From Pseudomonas kribbensis (GTDB lineage: Bacteria; Pseudomonadota; Gammaproteobacteria; Pseudomonadales; Pseudomonadaceae), in the NCBI RefSeq assembly GCF_003352185.1, contig NZ_CP029608.1, positions 3,100,001 to 3,164,000 on the forward strand: 64,000 nucleotides of DNA. Reading direction: 5' to 3'. Both the position numbers and the translations under genes were made by a program. Every line of letters begins with the position of its first letter. Position 1 is the first letter of the stretch. Under the pieces are notes generated by a model. That model was given only the letters and a program-made list of their open reading frames with translations. It did no database searches and was not told the origin of the DNA. This document shows, piece after piece, positions 53,534 to 62,677 of this stretch.

Positions 53534-54964
53534 ATGAACAGCCTGAATTCGAAGGAATCGAGCGGTCAACTGGCGCAGGGGTTCAAGCCGCGTCACGTGA
53601 CCATGTTGTCAATTGCGGGAATCATCGGCGCGGGGTTGTTTGTCGGTTCCGGGCACGCCATCGCGGCGGCGGGGCCGGCGGTGTTGCTGGCGTATCTGTT
53701 TTCCGGCCTGTTGGTGGTGCTGGTCATGCGCATGCTGGGGGAAATGGCGGTGGCCCGACCGGACACCGGATCGTTCTCCACCTATGCCGATCAGGCCATC
53801 GGCCGCTGGGCCGGCTTCACCATCGGCTGGCTCTACTGGTGGTTCTGGGTGCTGGTCATTCCCATCGAGGCGCTGGCCGCCGGGCATGTCTTGAATCAGT
53901 GGTTTCCCCAGGTCGATGCGTGGCTGTTTGCGCTGGTGTCGATCATTCTCCTGGTAATCACCAATCTGTTCAGTGTCTCCAAATACGGCGAGTTCGAATT
54001 CTGGTTCGCCATGGCCAAGGTCGTGGCGATCATTGGTTTCATCGGCGTGGGTTTTGCCGTGCTGATGGGCTGGATTCCGGAACGCGAAGCCAGCGGCCTC
54101 AGCCGCTTGATGGAAGAACATGGCGGGTTCGCCCCCAATGGCCTTTCGGCGGTGGTCGGCGCCTTCATCACCATCATGTTCAGTTTCATCGGCACCGAGG
54201 CGGTGACCATCGCTGCTGCCGAATCGGACAATCCAGCACAGAACATCGCCAAGGCTACGCGTTCGGTGATCTGGCGCATCGGCGTGTTTTACCTGCTGTC
54301 GATTTTCGTGGTGATTTCCGTGGTGCCCTGGAACGACCCGCTGCTGGCGTCCGTCGGTTCCTATCAGCGCGCACTGGAGTTGATGAACGTTCCCCACGCC
54401 AAATTCATGGTCGATGTGGTGGTGTTGATCGCCGTGGCCAGTTGCATGAACTCGTCGATCTATATCGCTTCGCGCATGCTGTTTTCACTGGGGCTGCGCG
54501 GCGATGCACCGCACGCGTTGAAAGTGACTTCCGGCGCAGGCGTGCCGAGGGCGGCGGTGATTGCCAGCAGCGTCATCGGTGCCGGAGTGACGCTGCTCAG
54601 CTACTTCATGCCCGCCGGCCTGTTTCAATTCCTGCTCGCCAGTTCCGGTGCCATCGCGCTGCTGGTGTACCTGGTGATCGCAGTTTCTCAGTTGCGCATG
54701 CGCCGGATGCTGCTTCGGCAGAATGTCGAGCTGACGTTCCGCATGTGGCTGTTTCCGTGGCTGACGTATCTGGTGATGGCGTTCATCTGCGCGGCGCTCG
54801 CGGTGATGATGGTGACGCCGGAGCATCGTCTGGAAGTGACTTCGACCATTGGCCTGGCGCTGGCGATTTCCTTTATCGGGCTCGTGACCACCCGTCAGCA
54901 TGGACAGCCGAACGCGTCTGTTCCGGCAAAACAAAACGCCCGAGGCACTGCCTCGGGCGTATAG
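53534..54964 (+). CDS. Amino acid permease, GABA-permease-like
   Basis: A 476-residue APC-superfamily transporter with about twelve helices. HVTMLSIAGIIGAGLFVGSG (22-41) is the substrate-binding first helix of the amino-acid/GABA permease group, and FSFIGTEAVTIAAAESDNP is the conserved helix-6/loop signature. It resembles GabP/AnsP; the exact substrate cannot be assigned. Its last codons lie in a hairpin that serves as the terminator of the convergent ohr gene. A longer opening on another frame of the same strand (53503-55029) is a shadow. Confidence 0.88.
   Translation: MNSLNSKESSGQLAQGFKPRHVTMLSIAGIIGAGLFVGSGHAIAAAGPAVLLAYLFSGLLVVLVMRMLGEMAVARPDTGSFSTYADQAIGRWAGFTIGWLYWWFWVLVIPIEALAAGHVLNQWFPQVDAWLFALVSIILLVITNLFSVSKYGEFEFWFAMAKVVAIIGFIGVGFAVLMGWIPEREASGLSRLMEEHGGFAPNGLSAVVGAFITIMFSFIGTEAVTIAAAESDNPAQNIAKATRSVIWRIGVFYLLSIFVVISVVPWNDPLLASVGSYQRALELMNVPHAKFMVDVVVLIAVASCMNSSIYIASRMLFSLGLRGDAPHALKVTSGAGVPRAAVIASSVIGAGVTLLSYFMPAGLFQFLLASSGAIALLVYLVIAVSQLRMRRMLLRQNVELTFRMWLFPWLTYLVMAFICAALAVMMVTPEHRLEVTSTIGLALAISFIGLVTTRQHGQPNASVPAKQNARGTASGV
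54936..54960 (-). terminator. ohr terminator embedded in the permease 3' coding end
   Basis: ACGCCCGAGG (54936-54945) and CCTCGGGCGT (54951-54960) form a 10-bp stem with a 5-base loop. On the minus strand TTTTGTTTT follows, so it is a rho-independent terminator for ohr. On the plus strand it encodes the last residues of the permease. Confidence 0.85.
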
Positions 54965-54977
54965 GGAGGATCGGGAT

Positions 54978-55397
54978 TCAGATCACCCGCAGGGTCACGT
55001 CGATGTTGCCGCGCGTGGCCTTGGAGTAAGGGCAGGTCTGGTGCGCGGCTTCCACCAGCGATTGGGCGACCGAAGGCTCCAGCCCCGGCAGGCTGACACT
55101 CAAGCGTGCCTGCAGGAAAAACGCGTCACCGGTCTTGCCCAGATCGATTTCGGTCTCCACCGCCACATCCGCCGGCAGTCTGATCTTCAGCGCAGCCGCC
55201 GCTTTGCCCATGGCGCCGATGAAGCATGCAGACCAGCCGGCCGCCAGCAGTTGTTCCGGGTTGGTGCCGCTGCCGTTGGAACCCGGTGGCGACAGCTTGA
55301 CGTCCAGATTGCCGTCGGAACTGCGCGAGGCGCCATCGCGTCCGCCGGTGGTGCGGGTCTTGCCGGTGTACAGCACGGTGTCGATTTGATTGATCAT
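54978..55397 (-). CDS. ohr: Organic hydroperoxide resistance protein Ohr
   Basis: A 139-residue OsmC/Ohr-fold thiol peroxidase. The peroxidatic Cys58 is in AGWSACFIGAM and the resolving Cys122 in HQTCPYSKATRGN; the early Arg20 needed for catalysis lies in TTGGRDG. It reduces fatty-acid and organic hydroperoxides using lipoylated proteins in known cases. I chose ATG 55397. No ohrR gene is adjacent. Confidence 0.92.
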   Translation of the reverse strand: MINQIDTVLYTGKTRTTGGRDGASRSSDGNLDVKLSPPGSNGSGTNPEQLLAAGWSACFIGAMGKAAAALKIRLPADVAVETEIDLGKTGDAFFLQARLSVSLPGLEPSVAQSLVEAAHQTCPYSKATRGNIDVTLRVI

Positions 55398-55522
55398 GAG
55401 AAGGCCTGCCTGTGTGAGTGGTTGAGTCGGAAGTAAGGTTCCGATGGCCCACACTTTTGCATCGGCATGTACCGGGGATGTGTCATGAAACGGGGGTTAT
55501 GTATCGCTGTGTAGCAATGCGT

Positions 55523-56140
55523 TCAGCCTGATCGCTGAGACAGCGTCAGCAGAACCCCGAAGCCCACGAGCAGGCCGCCGAACGCCCGGTCAATCCACTG
55601 CCGTGCCGCCAACAGTTTCTCCCGTACCCGCCCGGCCGAGAAACACAGCGCCACCAGGCCGAACCACAGCACATGCGCCCCGGCAATGAACACCCCGTAG
55701 GCCATTTGTACCGGCAGGCCGGTGTCCGGCCGGACGACGCCCATGAACAGGCTCACGATGAAAATCGAGGTTTTGGGGTTCAGCGCATTGGTGAGAAAAC
55801 CTGAACGCAACGCGGCCAGATCCGACAGGGCAGGTGACGCGGCATCCGGCTGCTGAACGTCAGGTCTGGAGCGAAGCATTTTGATGCCCAGATAAACCAG
55901 ATACGCAGCCCCCGCCAGTTTCAGTGCATTGAACAACCACGGCGATTGTTGAAGCACCAATCCGAGCCCGAGCAGGGTGTAGCCGACATGTACCAGCACG
56001 CCCAGACCAATGCCCATCGCGGTGAGAACGCCTGCGCGTCGAGAGAGCAGCAAACCGTTGCGCGAGACCAGGGCGAAGTCCGGTCCGGGGCTGATGCATG
56101 CCAGCAGCGTGATGGTGATTACGACTATCCATTCGTTCAT
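55523..56140 (-). CDS. LysE/RhtB-family amino acid exporter
   Basis: A 205-residue inner-membrane exporter with six helices. ISPGPDFALVSRNGL (residues 14-28) and GFLTNALNPKTSIFIVSLF are the family signatures. ATG 56140 (MNEWIVVI) is the natural start. It is divergent from a LysR gene 66 bases away, the usual exporter-regulator pairing, so export of an amino acid or similar metabolite under LysR control is likely. Confidence 0.9.
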   Translation of the reverse strand: MNEWIVVITITLLACISPGPDFALVSRNGLLLSRRAGVLTAMGIGLGVLVHVGYTLLGLGLVLQQSPWLFNALKLAGAAYLVYLGIKMLRSRPDVQQPDAASPALSDLAALRSGFLTNALNPKTSIFIVSLFMGVVRPDTGLPVQMAYGVFIAGAHVLWFGLVALCFSAGRVREKLLAARQWIDRAFGGLLVGFGVLLTLSQRSG

Positions 56141-56206
56141 GGTGGAACCTTGAGTGGGTTGGTGATAGAAAGCCATGTTTACAGATAGCGAGCGCTGGAA
56201 CTAACG

Positions 56207-57124
56207 ATGATTTCTGAAGCAAATGGTGAATCTGACTCACCGTTTTCCGAGGGGCGAATGCCTTCTCTGCTGGCGCTGCGTTGCTTCGAATCCGCAGGCC
56301 GGTTCGAGAATTTCGCCCGTGCGGCTGACGAACTGCATCTGACACCCGGCGCCATCAGCCGGGCCGTGCGCCTGCTTGAAGAGGATCTGGGCGTTGACCT
56401 GTTCGAGCGGCGCCAGCGAAGGGTTTTCCTGACGGAGCCGGGCAGGCGACTGCTGAAAGCGGTGAGCGAAGGTTTGGGGGTGATGAACCAGGCCGTCCGC
56501 GAGATCCGCACTGAGGCGCGTCGTACGCGGCGGCTGGTCTTGTCCTGCGAACCCACGCTGTTGATGCGCTGGTTGATTCCGCGCTGGAGTGATTTCCAGA
56601 AACAACATCGCGGCCCGGACATTCATCTGGTGGCCGGCGGCGGTCCGTTTTCATTTGAACAGGGAATCGACCTGGCCATTCGCCGCGACGATTTCCCCCG
56701 GCCTCCCGGTTACCACGCCGAGCGCTTGTTTGCCGAAAAGGTCGGGCCAGTCTGTCGGCCGGATAAGGTCAGTGAGTGGTTCGATGAAAGCGGCAAATGC
56801 CTGCGCGCCACGACGCCTCTGTTGCAAACGAGCAGCCGTCCCACGGCCTGGCAGGAATGGGCCACCGCAGCGGGCCAGCCGGTTTCTGCGACGCAGATGC
56901 AGTCTTTCGAGCACTTTTATTTCAGCATTCAGGCGGCTGTCGCCGGCCTTGGAGTGGCCATAGGTCCCTGGCATCTGGTTCGCGATGATATCGAGAGCGG
57001 GGTGTTGGCCGCACCGGCAGGCTTCGTTGAAGACGGCTCGCATTATTGCCTGCTGTCGCCTGCGCCTCCCAAACCGGGCAGCCTGGAAATGGATTTGCTG
57101 GAGTGGTTGCGGACGGTGGGTTAA
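56207..57124 (+). CDS. LysR-family regulator, GcvA-like
   Basis: A 305-residue regulator. The helix-turn-helix region is FENFARAADELHLTPGAISRAVRLLEEDLG (about 33-62). An alternative start at 56258 (MPSLLALRCFES) matches the family better at the N-terminus; the longer start at 56207 adds 17 residues. It is divergent from the LysE-type exporter, its likely target. Confidence 0.87.
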   Translation: MISEANGESDSPFSEGRMPSLLALRCFESAGRFENFARAADELHLTPGAISRAVRLLEEDLGVDLFERRQRRVFLTEPGRRLLKAVSEGLGVMNQAVREIRTEARRTRRLVLSCEPTLLMRWLIPRWSDFQKQHRGPDIHLVAGGGPFSFEQGIDLAIRRDDFPRPPGYHAERLFAEKVGPVCRPDKVSEWFDESGKCLRATTPLLQTSSRPTAWQEWATAAGQPVSATQMQSFEHFYFSIQAAVAGLGVAIGPWHLVRDDIESGVLAAPAGFVEDGSHYCLLSPAPPKPGSLEMDLLEWLRTVG

Positions 57125-57137
57125 AACCTGTCGGTTT

Positions 57138-58508
57138 TCAATGGCTGGCCGGCGTTGCCTTGCCCAACAAATCAATCCGGCATCCCGGCGCCGCATCGTT
57201 CACTGTCACCCGCATGTCATGCAGGCGCGCGACCGCCGACACCATGCTCAAGCCCAAGCCGTTGCCCGGCGTATGGCGGCTGGATTCGGCGCGGTACAAC
57301 CGACGCAACACTGCTTCGCGTTCGGCCGGGGGAATGCCGGGGCCATTGTCGGTGACGCGAATACCCACGGTTTCATGATCGGCAATCACGCTCAGACGCA
57401 CCTGGCTGTAGTCGGGCGAGAACTTGATGGCGTTGTCGAGCAGGTTGCACAGGGCGTCAAACAGCAGTTGTGCGTCGCCGGCCATGATCGCGGGGGCCTG
57501 ACTGTTTTCGATGGTCAGGCTGATGCCGCGTTCTTCGGCCAGCGGTTCGTACAGTTCGGCGGCATCAGCGCTGATCAGGTTCAGGTCCAGCGGGGCGAAG
57601 TGGCTGCGCCGGGCGCTGTTTTCGATTTCCGAAATCCGCAGCAGGGCCTTGAAGGTCAGCAGCAAGGCTTTGGCCTCGGTCAGCGCCGCGTCGATGCTGG
57701 CGGCGTATTGCGCTTCATCCAGTCCCCGACGCTGGGTGCGTTCCAGGCCGGCGATCAGGCGCGTCAGGGGAGTGCGCAGGTCGTGGGCGATGTCGTCGCA
57801 TACGCCTTTGACTTCACTCATCAAACGCTCCAGCTCATCGAGCATGCCGTTGACCACCGAGGCGAGGCGGTCGATGTCATCGTTGTTGCCCTTGACCGGC
57901 AATCCTTTCAAATCACCTTCGATGATGCCTTTGATCGAGCGACTGACCTTGTCCAGCCGCCGGTGCGCTGAATAACCCAGCACCACGGCGCCGAGCAGCC
58001 CGACCAGCAACAGCAGCAGGCCACCGGAAATCAGCGCGTTGATCAGCAGCTCGTCGAACTCGCGGATGTCGTGAACGTCCTGGGCGACCAGCAACGTTTT
58101 ACCGTCCGCCAGTTTATGCACGATGAAGCGCACGGGCCGGTGATGCCCGTTGGACTTGAGCCAGCGAAACTCCTGCGGTTTGTCGTAGGCGGAGAAGGGT
58201 GGAAGTTGCTTGATGACCCCGGCAATGAATTTGCCGTCGGCATCGAACAGGCTGTGGGGCAGGCGCGCTTCGACATCCTGCAGGGCGTGTTTGCGGATCT
58301 CCTGCAATTGCAGTTCTGGCGGCTGGGCGCTGCGGTTTTCCACTTGTCGATACAGGGCGGTGTCGGCTTCGGTCTTCAGGTAGAACGCGGTTTGCCAGTA
58401 GACGTAACCGAACAACGCCAGAAACGAGCAGCCGAACAGCCCGAGAAACAGCAGCGCCGTGCGAAAACTGATGGTGCGCGGGATTTCACTCAGGTGAACG
58501 GAGGACAT
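57138..58508 (-). CDS. Membrane sensor histidine kinase
   Basis: A 456-residue kinase. One membrane helix near residues 17-38 and a second near 160-182 flank a periplasmic domain of about 120 residues; HAMP follows. The H-box is CDDIAHDLRTPLTRL (about 240-254), the N-box LLDNAIKFS and the G-boxes DNGPGIP and GNGLGLS. ATG 58508 overlaps the 3' end of its regulator by 23 bases; a GTG at 58520 is also in frame. Regulator and kinase form one operon. Confidence 0.88.
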   Translation of the reverse strand: MSSVHLSEIPRTISFRTALLFLGLFGCSFLALFGYVYWQTAFYLKTEADTALYRQVENRSAQPPELQLQEIRKHALQDVEARLPHSLFDADGKFIAGVIKQLPPFSAYDKPQEFRWLKSNGHHRPVRFIVHKLADGKTLLVAQDVHDIREFDELLINALISGGLLLLLVGLLGAVVLGYSAHRRLDKVSRSIKGIIEGDLKGLPVKGNNDDIDRLASVVNGMLDELERLMSEVKGVCDDIAHDLRTPLTRLIAGLERTQRRGLDEAQYAASIDAALTEAKALLLTFKALLRISEIENSARRSHFAPLDLNLISADAAELYEPLAEERGISLTIENSQAPAIMAGDAQLLFDALCNLLDNAIKFSPDYSQVRLSVIADHETVGIRVTDNGPGIPPAEREAVLRRLYRAESSRHTPGNGLGLSMVSAVARLHDMRVTVNDAAPGCRIDLLGKATPASH

Positions 58509-59184
58509 ACCCGGCTCCACGAATGGTATGGATCATCGGCGGCTCGCCTTCGCCTTCGCCATCGACCTTGCGGCGCAGGCGGCTCATATGCACTTCGATC
58601 ACGTTGGTGCGTTCGTCATAGCTGTAATTCCATACCGCTTCGAAGAGCATGGTGCGGGTCACTACCTGATCGGCATGCCGCACCAGATGTTCGAGCAGCG
58701 CGTATTCCCGGGGCACCAGATCGATGGTGCGCTCGCCACGGCGTACGGTGCGGCTTAACAGATCGACGTCCAGGTTACCGACCTTCAGACGGGTTTCTTG
58801 AGTCACGGCCACCGGTTCGGCCCGGCGCCGGTTCAAGGCGTCCAGGCGGGCGGTCAGCTCGATGAATTCGAAAGGTTTGGTCAGGTAGTCGTCGCCGCCG
58901 GCGCGCAAGCCGCGTACCCGTTCGTCCAGCGCACTCAGGGCGCTGAGGATCAGCACCGGGGTGTTCACGCTGGCGGCGCGCAACGCGGTAAGCACGCCCA
59001 GACCGTCGAGGCCGCCGGGCAGCATGCGGTCGAGCACAATCAGGTCGAATGGCTCGCCGAGGGCTTTGAGCAAGCCTTCACGGCCATTGTCGACGCTGCT
59101 CACGGTGAAACCGTGGTCAGTCAGCGCCGCTTCGATTTCGCGGCGGGTGGGCAAGTCGTCCTCGACGACCAGAACATGGGTCAT
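58486..59184 (-). CDS. OmpR-family response regulator (pairs with downstream kinase)
   Basis: A 232-residue regulator. Receiver: VVEDD acidic pocket, phospho-acceptor Asp in LIVLDRMLPGG, lysine in LTKPFEF. The C-terminal winged helix has RLRRKVDGEGE and ends IRGAGYVLRSPE. ATG 59184 (MTHVLVVEDD) is the family start. It is divergent from a second OmpR-type regulator 117 bases away; the two share an upstream region. Confidence 0.9.
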   Translation of the reverse strand: MTHVLVVEDDLPTRREIEAALTDHGFTVSSVDNGREGLLKALGEPFDLIVLDRMLPGGLDGLGVLTALRAASVNTPVLILSALSALDERVRGLRAGGDDYLTKPFEFIELTARLDALNRRRAEPVAVTQETRLKVGNLDVDLLSRTVRRGERTIDLVPREYALLEHLVRHADQVVTRTMLFEAVWNYSYDERTNVIEVHMSRLRRKVDGEGEGEPPMIHTIRGAGYVLRSPE

Positions 59185-59301
59185 GGCTTTTGAACCACTC
59201 ACATCATCAGGCAGAGATGGCATAGTGTGGCAAAGCCTGCGGTTGCGCCACGTTCCCGCCGGATAAATAAAAGTTCAGGTTGGCTTGATGGAGTAGGTGC
59301 C

Positions 59302-59991
59302 TTGCGCATTCTCGTGGTTGAAGACGATGCCCAGACCGCCGCTTACCTGCTGCGCGGTTTGAGCGAAAGCGGGCATGTGGTCGATGTCGCCGGCGATGGC
59401 AACAGCGGTCTGGACATGGCGCTGGAGGGTATCCACGACGTATTGATCGTCGACCGACGCTTGCCCGGCCTCGATGGCATCGGCCTGATCAAGGCCTTGC
59501 GCGCCCGGCAGGTGCGGGTGCCGATCCTGATGCTCAGTGCCCAGGCCTCGACCGAGCAGAAGGTCGAAGGTTTGCAGGCCGGTTGTGATGATTATCTGGC
59601 CAAGCCCTATGCGTTCGCCGAAGTGCTGGCGCGGCTCGAAGCCTTGCTGCGCGGGCGCGATCAGGTCGCGGGGCCGGCGCGGCAACTGGTGGTTGGTGAA
59701 CTGCAACTGGACTGCGCCACGCGCACGGCCGTACGCCGGGGCAAGGTGATTGCCTTGCAGCACCGCGAAGCCCTGTTGCTGGAAAAACTCATGCGCCACA
59801 GCGGCCAGATCGTCACCCGCGACATGTTGCTCGACAGTGCCTGGGATTACGATTTCGACCCCAACAACAACGTCATCGACAAACACATCCACCGCTTGCG
59901 GCGCAAACTCGATGACGGTTTCGACTATTCGCTGATCCGGACCATCCCCGGTGCAGGCTACAGCTTCCAGACGACGCCCGAGCAAGGCTAA
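59302..59991 (+). CDS. OmpR-family response regulator upstream of an RND operon (no adjacent kinase of its own)
   Basis: A 229-residue regulator. The receiver has ILVVEDDAQ, Asp in VLIVDRRLPGLDG and the lysine in LAKPYAF; the DNA-binding domain has HIHRLRRKLDDG and ends TIPGAGYSFQT. The start is TTG 59302 (LRILVVEDD) with GGAG eight bases upstream; no ATG is available. It is read in the same direction as the RND efflux operon starting at 60096, so it is the best candidate for its regulator. It may share the kinase at 57138 or use a distant one. Confidence 0.87.
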   Translation: MRILVVEDDAQTAAYLLRGLSESGHVVDVAGDGNSGLDMALEGIHDVLIVDRRLPGLDGIGLIKALRARQVRVPILMLSAQASTEQKVEGLQAGCDDYLAKPYAFAEVLARLEALLRGRDQVAGPARQLVVGELQLDCATRTAVRRGKVIALQHREALLLEKLMRHSGQIVTRDMLLDSAWDYDFDPNNNVIDKHIHRLRRKLDDGFDYSLIRTIPGAGYSFQTTPEQG

Positions 59992-60095
59992 ACAAAAGTT
60001 TATCTGCCGGGGAACGCTCTGGCAGGCACTCCTCGCTATCTTCGCCGCATTCGTGGATCGCTCCACAAAGGCTCAAGCGGGGAGACAGCTTGCTC

Positions 60096-61514
60096 ATGTC
60101 GGTTCCAAAGACCAAGGCGCGCAGACGGCGCGTTGCATTTCAATCATCGGCGACGCTGATTCTGCTGGGCGTATTGACGCTCGGCGGCTGCTCGATGGTG
60201 CCCGAATATCGGCAGCCCGAGTTGCCGCTGGCCCAGCAGTGGAACGCGGCCTCTGGCGGTCAATCCGCTGCGGGCGGGCAATGGTGGCGCGAGTTTCACA
60301 GTGCCGAGCTGGATCAGTTGATCGACCGGGGGCTGGCCTCCAACTTCACCCTCAAAGCCGCGATCAGCCGTATCGACGAGGCGCGGGCCTCCGCGCAGGT
60401 CACCGGCGCCGGGCAATATCCGGCGCTGAATCTGGGCGGCAACTATCAGCGCCAGAACAACTACGGCACCACGCAGAAACGCAGCGTGTTTGCCGAAGCC
60501 ACCTATGAAGTGGATTTCTGGGGCAAACAGCGCGCCGCCGCCGATTCCGCCGATGCGCTGGCCAACGCCACCGCGTTCGATGCCCAGACCCTGCGCATGA
60601 GCCTGAGCGCGAGCATTGCCGACAGTTACTTTCAGGTGCTGTCGCTGGAAGAGCGCCTGCGTCTGGCCCAGTCGATAGCCGACGATGCCCGCCAGGTGCT
60701 GGATCTGGTGGAAATCCAGGCCAGTCAGGGCGCCGTTTCCAACCTCGAAGTCGCCCAGCAGCGCAACGCCATGCAGACCTTTGAAGCGGCGATGCCACCT
60801 CTGCGTCAGCAACGGGATCAGGCGCTGTATCAACTGGCGGTGCTGGTGGGTGCGCCGCCCGAGGGCTTCCATTTGCAAGGCGACAGCCTCGGTGCATTGC
60901 AAGTGCCGCAACCGGCGACTGGCCTGCCGATCGGCCTGCTGCGTCAGCGGCCAGACATTCAGGCTGCCGAAGCGCGGCTGAAATCCGCCAACTTCGACGT
61001 TGGCGTGGCCCGTGCCGCGTTCCTGCCGAACCTGTCACTGGATCTGCTGGGCGGGATCGACACCCTCGCCGGCGGGCAGATCTGGAGCGTCATCGGCACC
61101 CTTGGCCAGCCTGTGTTTGCCGGTGGCCAACTCAAGGGCCAGTTGCATTTCGATCAGGCTCACGTTCAGGAACTGACCGCCAGTTATCGCGAGTCCATCG
61201 TCGAAGCCCTGCAAGACGTCGAAACCCAGATCAGCGCCGCCCGCGAGCTCGACAAGAGTTACGCGTTGAACGCCTCGGCAGTGGATTCGGCACGGGAAGC
61301 GGCGCGTCTGGCGCAGGTTCGCTATCGCCTCGGCTCCACCGACTTCCAGACGCTGCTGATCGTCGAACGCACGCAATATCAGGCCGAAGACACGCTGTTG
61401 CAGGTTCGTCTGCAACACCTTCAAGCGGCGGTCGGCCTGTTCCGGGCCTTGGGCGGGGACTTTTCCGCTGACGCTCTGGCACTCAATTCTTCTGTTCAGG
61501 TGACTCATCCATGA
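60096..61514 (+). CDS. Outer membrane efflux lipoprotein, NodT/OprM family
   Basis: A 472-residue TolC-type channel. The signal sequence ends in VLTLGGC (about residue 32), followed by SMVPEYRQPELPL. Two repeats with helical hairpins (WWREFHSAELDQLIDRGL; RAAFLPNLSLDLLGG) are typical. ATG 60096 has GGGGAG 11 bases upstream; TTG 60090 is an alternative. It comes first in the operon, before the adaptor and pump, an order unlike mexCD-oprJ. Confidence 0.88.
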   Translation: MSVPKTKARRRRVAFQSSATLILLGVLTLGGCSMVPEYRQPELPLAQQWNAASGGQSAAGGQWWREFHSAELDQLIDRGLASNFTLKAAISRIDEARASAQVTGAGQYPALNLGGNYQRQNNYGTTQKRSVFAEATYEVDFWGKQRAAADSADALANATAFDAQTLRMSLSASIADSYFQVLSLEERLRLAQSIADDARQVLDLVEIQASQGAVSNLEVAQQRNAMQTFEAAMPPLRQQRDQALYQLAVLVGAPPEGFHLQGDSLGALQVPQPATGLPIGLLRQRPDIQAAEARLKSANFDVGVARAAFLPNLSLDLLGGIDTLAGGQIWSVIGTLGQPVFAGGQLKGQLHFDQAHVQELTASYRESIVEALQDVETQISAARELDKSYALNASAVDSAREAARLAQVRYRLGSTDFQTLLIVERTQYQAEDTLLQVRLQHLQAAVGLFRALGGDFSADALALNSSVQVTHP

Positions 61515-62677
61515 CTGTCCTGCACCCACGTCGTCGCACCGTTTTCCTGGGCGTCGCGGCTCTTTCGCTGGCGGTGGCCGTCGGCGGTTTTCAATGGATC
61601 AAACAGGCTCACGCTGCGCCGGTAAAAACTGATGCCGGTGCGATCCCGGTACAGATGAGCAAGGTCAGCCGTCAGGATCTGCCGGTGTGGATCAGTGCCA
61701 TCGGCAACGTGCAGGCGCTCAACAGCGTGAATGTGCGGGTGAGGGTGGACGGCGAGTTACAGAAAGTCCTGTTCAACGAAGGGCAGACCGTCACCGCCGG
61801 CAGCCTGTTGGCGGTGATCGATCCACGGGTCTATCAGGCCCAGGTCGCCCAGGCTCAGGCGTTGCTGGCCAAGGATCAGGCGCAACTGGCGAACCTCAGG
61901 GTCAATCTCGACCGGGCCAGCAAACTCGCGGCGGCCAAGGCCGGCCCGACTCAGGATGTCGACACCTACCGCGCGCAACTGGCCGCGCAACAGGCGACGG
62001 TGCAAGCCGACCAGGCGGCGCTGGATGCGGCGCGGCTGCAACTGGAATTCACTCAGGTCAAGGCGCCGCTGACCGGCCGCACCGGCCAGCGTCTGCTGGA
62101 TGTCGGCGCGATTGCCCACGGTGCCGAGGCGACAGGGCTGGTGACGATCACCCAGATGAATCCGATCTCCGTCGCGTTCGCTGTCTCCCAGGATGAACTG
62201 GCGGAGATCCTCGAAGAGAACGCCAAAGGTGCCTTGCAAGTGGTCGCGATGACCCGCGATGGCCAGCAGGAAATCGCCAAAGGTCATCTGAGCTTCATCG
62301 ACAGCCAGGTGACGGCGGCCAGCGGGCAGATCCAGCTCAAGGCGCAGTTCGACAATGCCGATGCGAAACTGTGGCCGGGTGAACTGGTGAGTGCGCGGCT
62401 GCTGGTGCAGACCCATCGCGACGTGGCTGTGGTGCCCGCCGATGCGGTGCAACTGGGGCGTCAGGGTAACTTCGTTTACGTGGTCGATGCCGATCAGCGG
62501 GTACAGCCGCGTCTGGTGGATGCCGCCAATGTGGTGGATGGCAAGCAGTGGATTCGTCAGGGCCTGAATGCCGGCGAAACCGTCGTGGTGCAGGGCCAGT
62601 CGCGGGTGGCGCCGGGGTTGAAGGTGATGCCGGTAAAGACTGACACCAGCGCCGACCTGGCGGAGGCCGCCCGATGA
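61511..62677 (+). CDS. RND efflux periplasmic adaptor, MdtA-like
   Basis: A 388-residue membrane-fusion protein. One N-terminal helix (VFLGVAALSLAVAVGGF) anchors or exports it. The lipoyl half-motifs are VNVRVRVDGELQKVLFNEGQTV and VKAPLTGRTGQRLLDVGAI, with the beta-barrel AVVPADAVQLGRQGNFVYVVD. It overlaps the channel gene and the pump gene by four bases at each end, so the tripartite set is coupled. The MdtA/MuxA group normally serves two-pump systems. Confidence 0.9.
   Translation: MTVLHPRRRTVFLGVAALSLAVAVGGFQWIKQAHAAPVKTDAGAIPVQMSKVSRQDLPVWISAIGNVQALNSVNVRVRVDGELQKVLFNEGQTVTAGSLLAVIDPRVYQAQVAQAQALLAKDQAQLANLRVNLDRASKLAAAKAGPTQDVDTYRAQLAAQQATVQADQAALDAARLQLEFTQVKAPLTGRTGQRLLDVGAIAHGAEATGLVTITQMNPISVAFAVSQDELAEILEENAKGALQVVAMTRDGQQEIAKGHLSFIDSQVTAASGQIQLKAQFDNADAKLWPGELVSARLLVQTHRDVAVVPADAVQLGRQGNFVYVVDADQRVQPRLVDAANVVDGKQWIRQGLNAGETVVVQGQSRVAPGLKVMPVKTDTSADLAEAAR

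Noticed and set aside
53503..55029. 508-codon plus-strand frame overlapping the permease
   Set aside because: Arginine/glycine-rich shadow in another frame; the permease frame has the membrane helices and family motifs.
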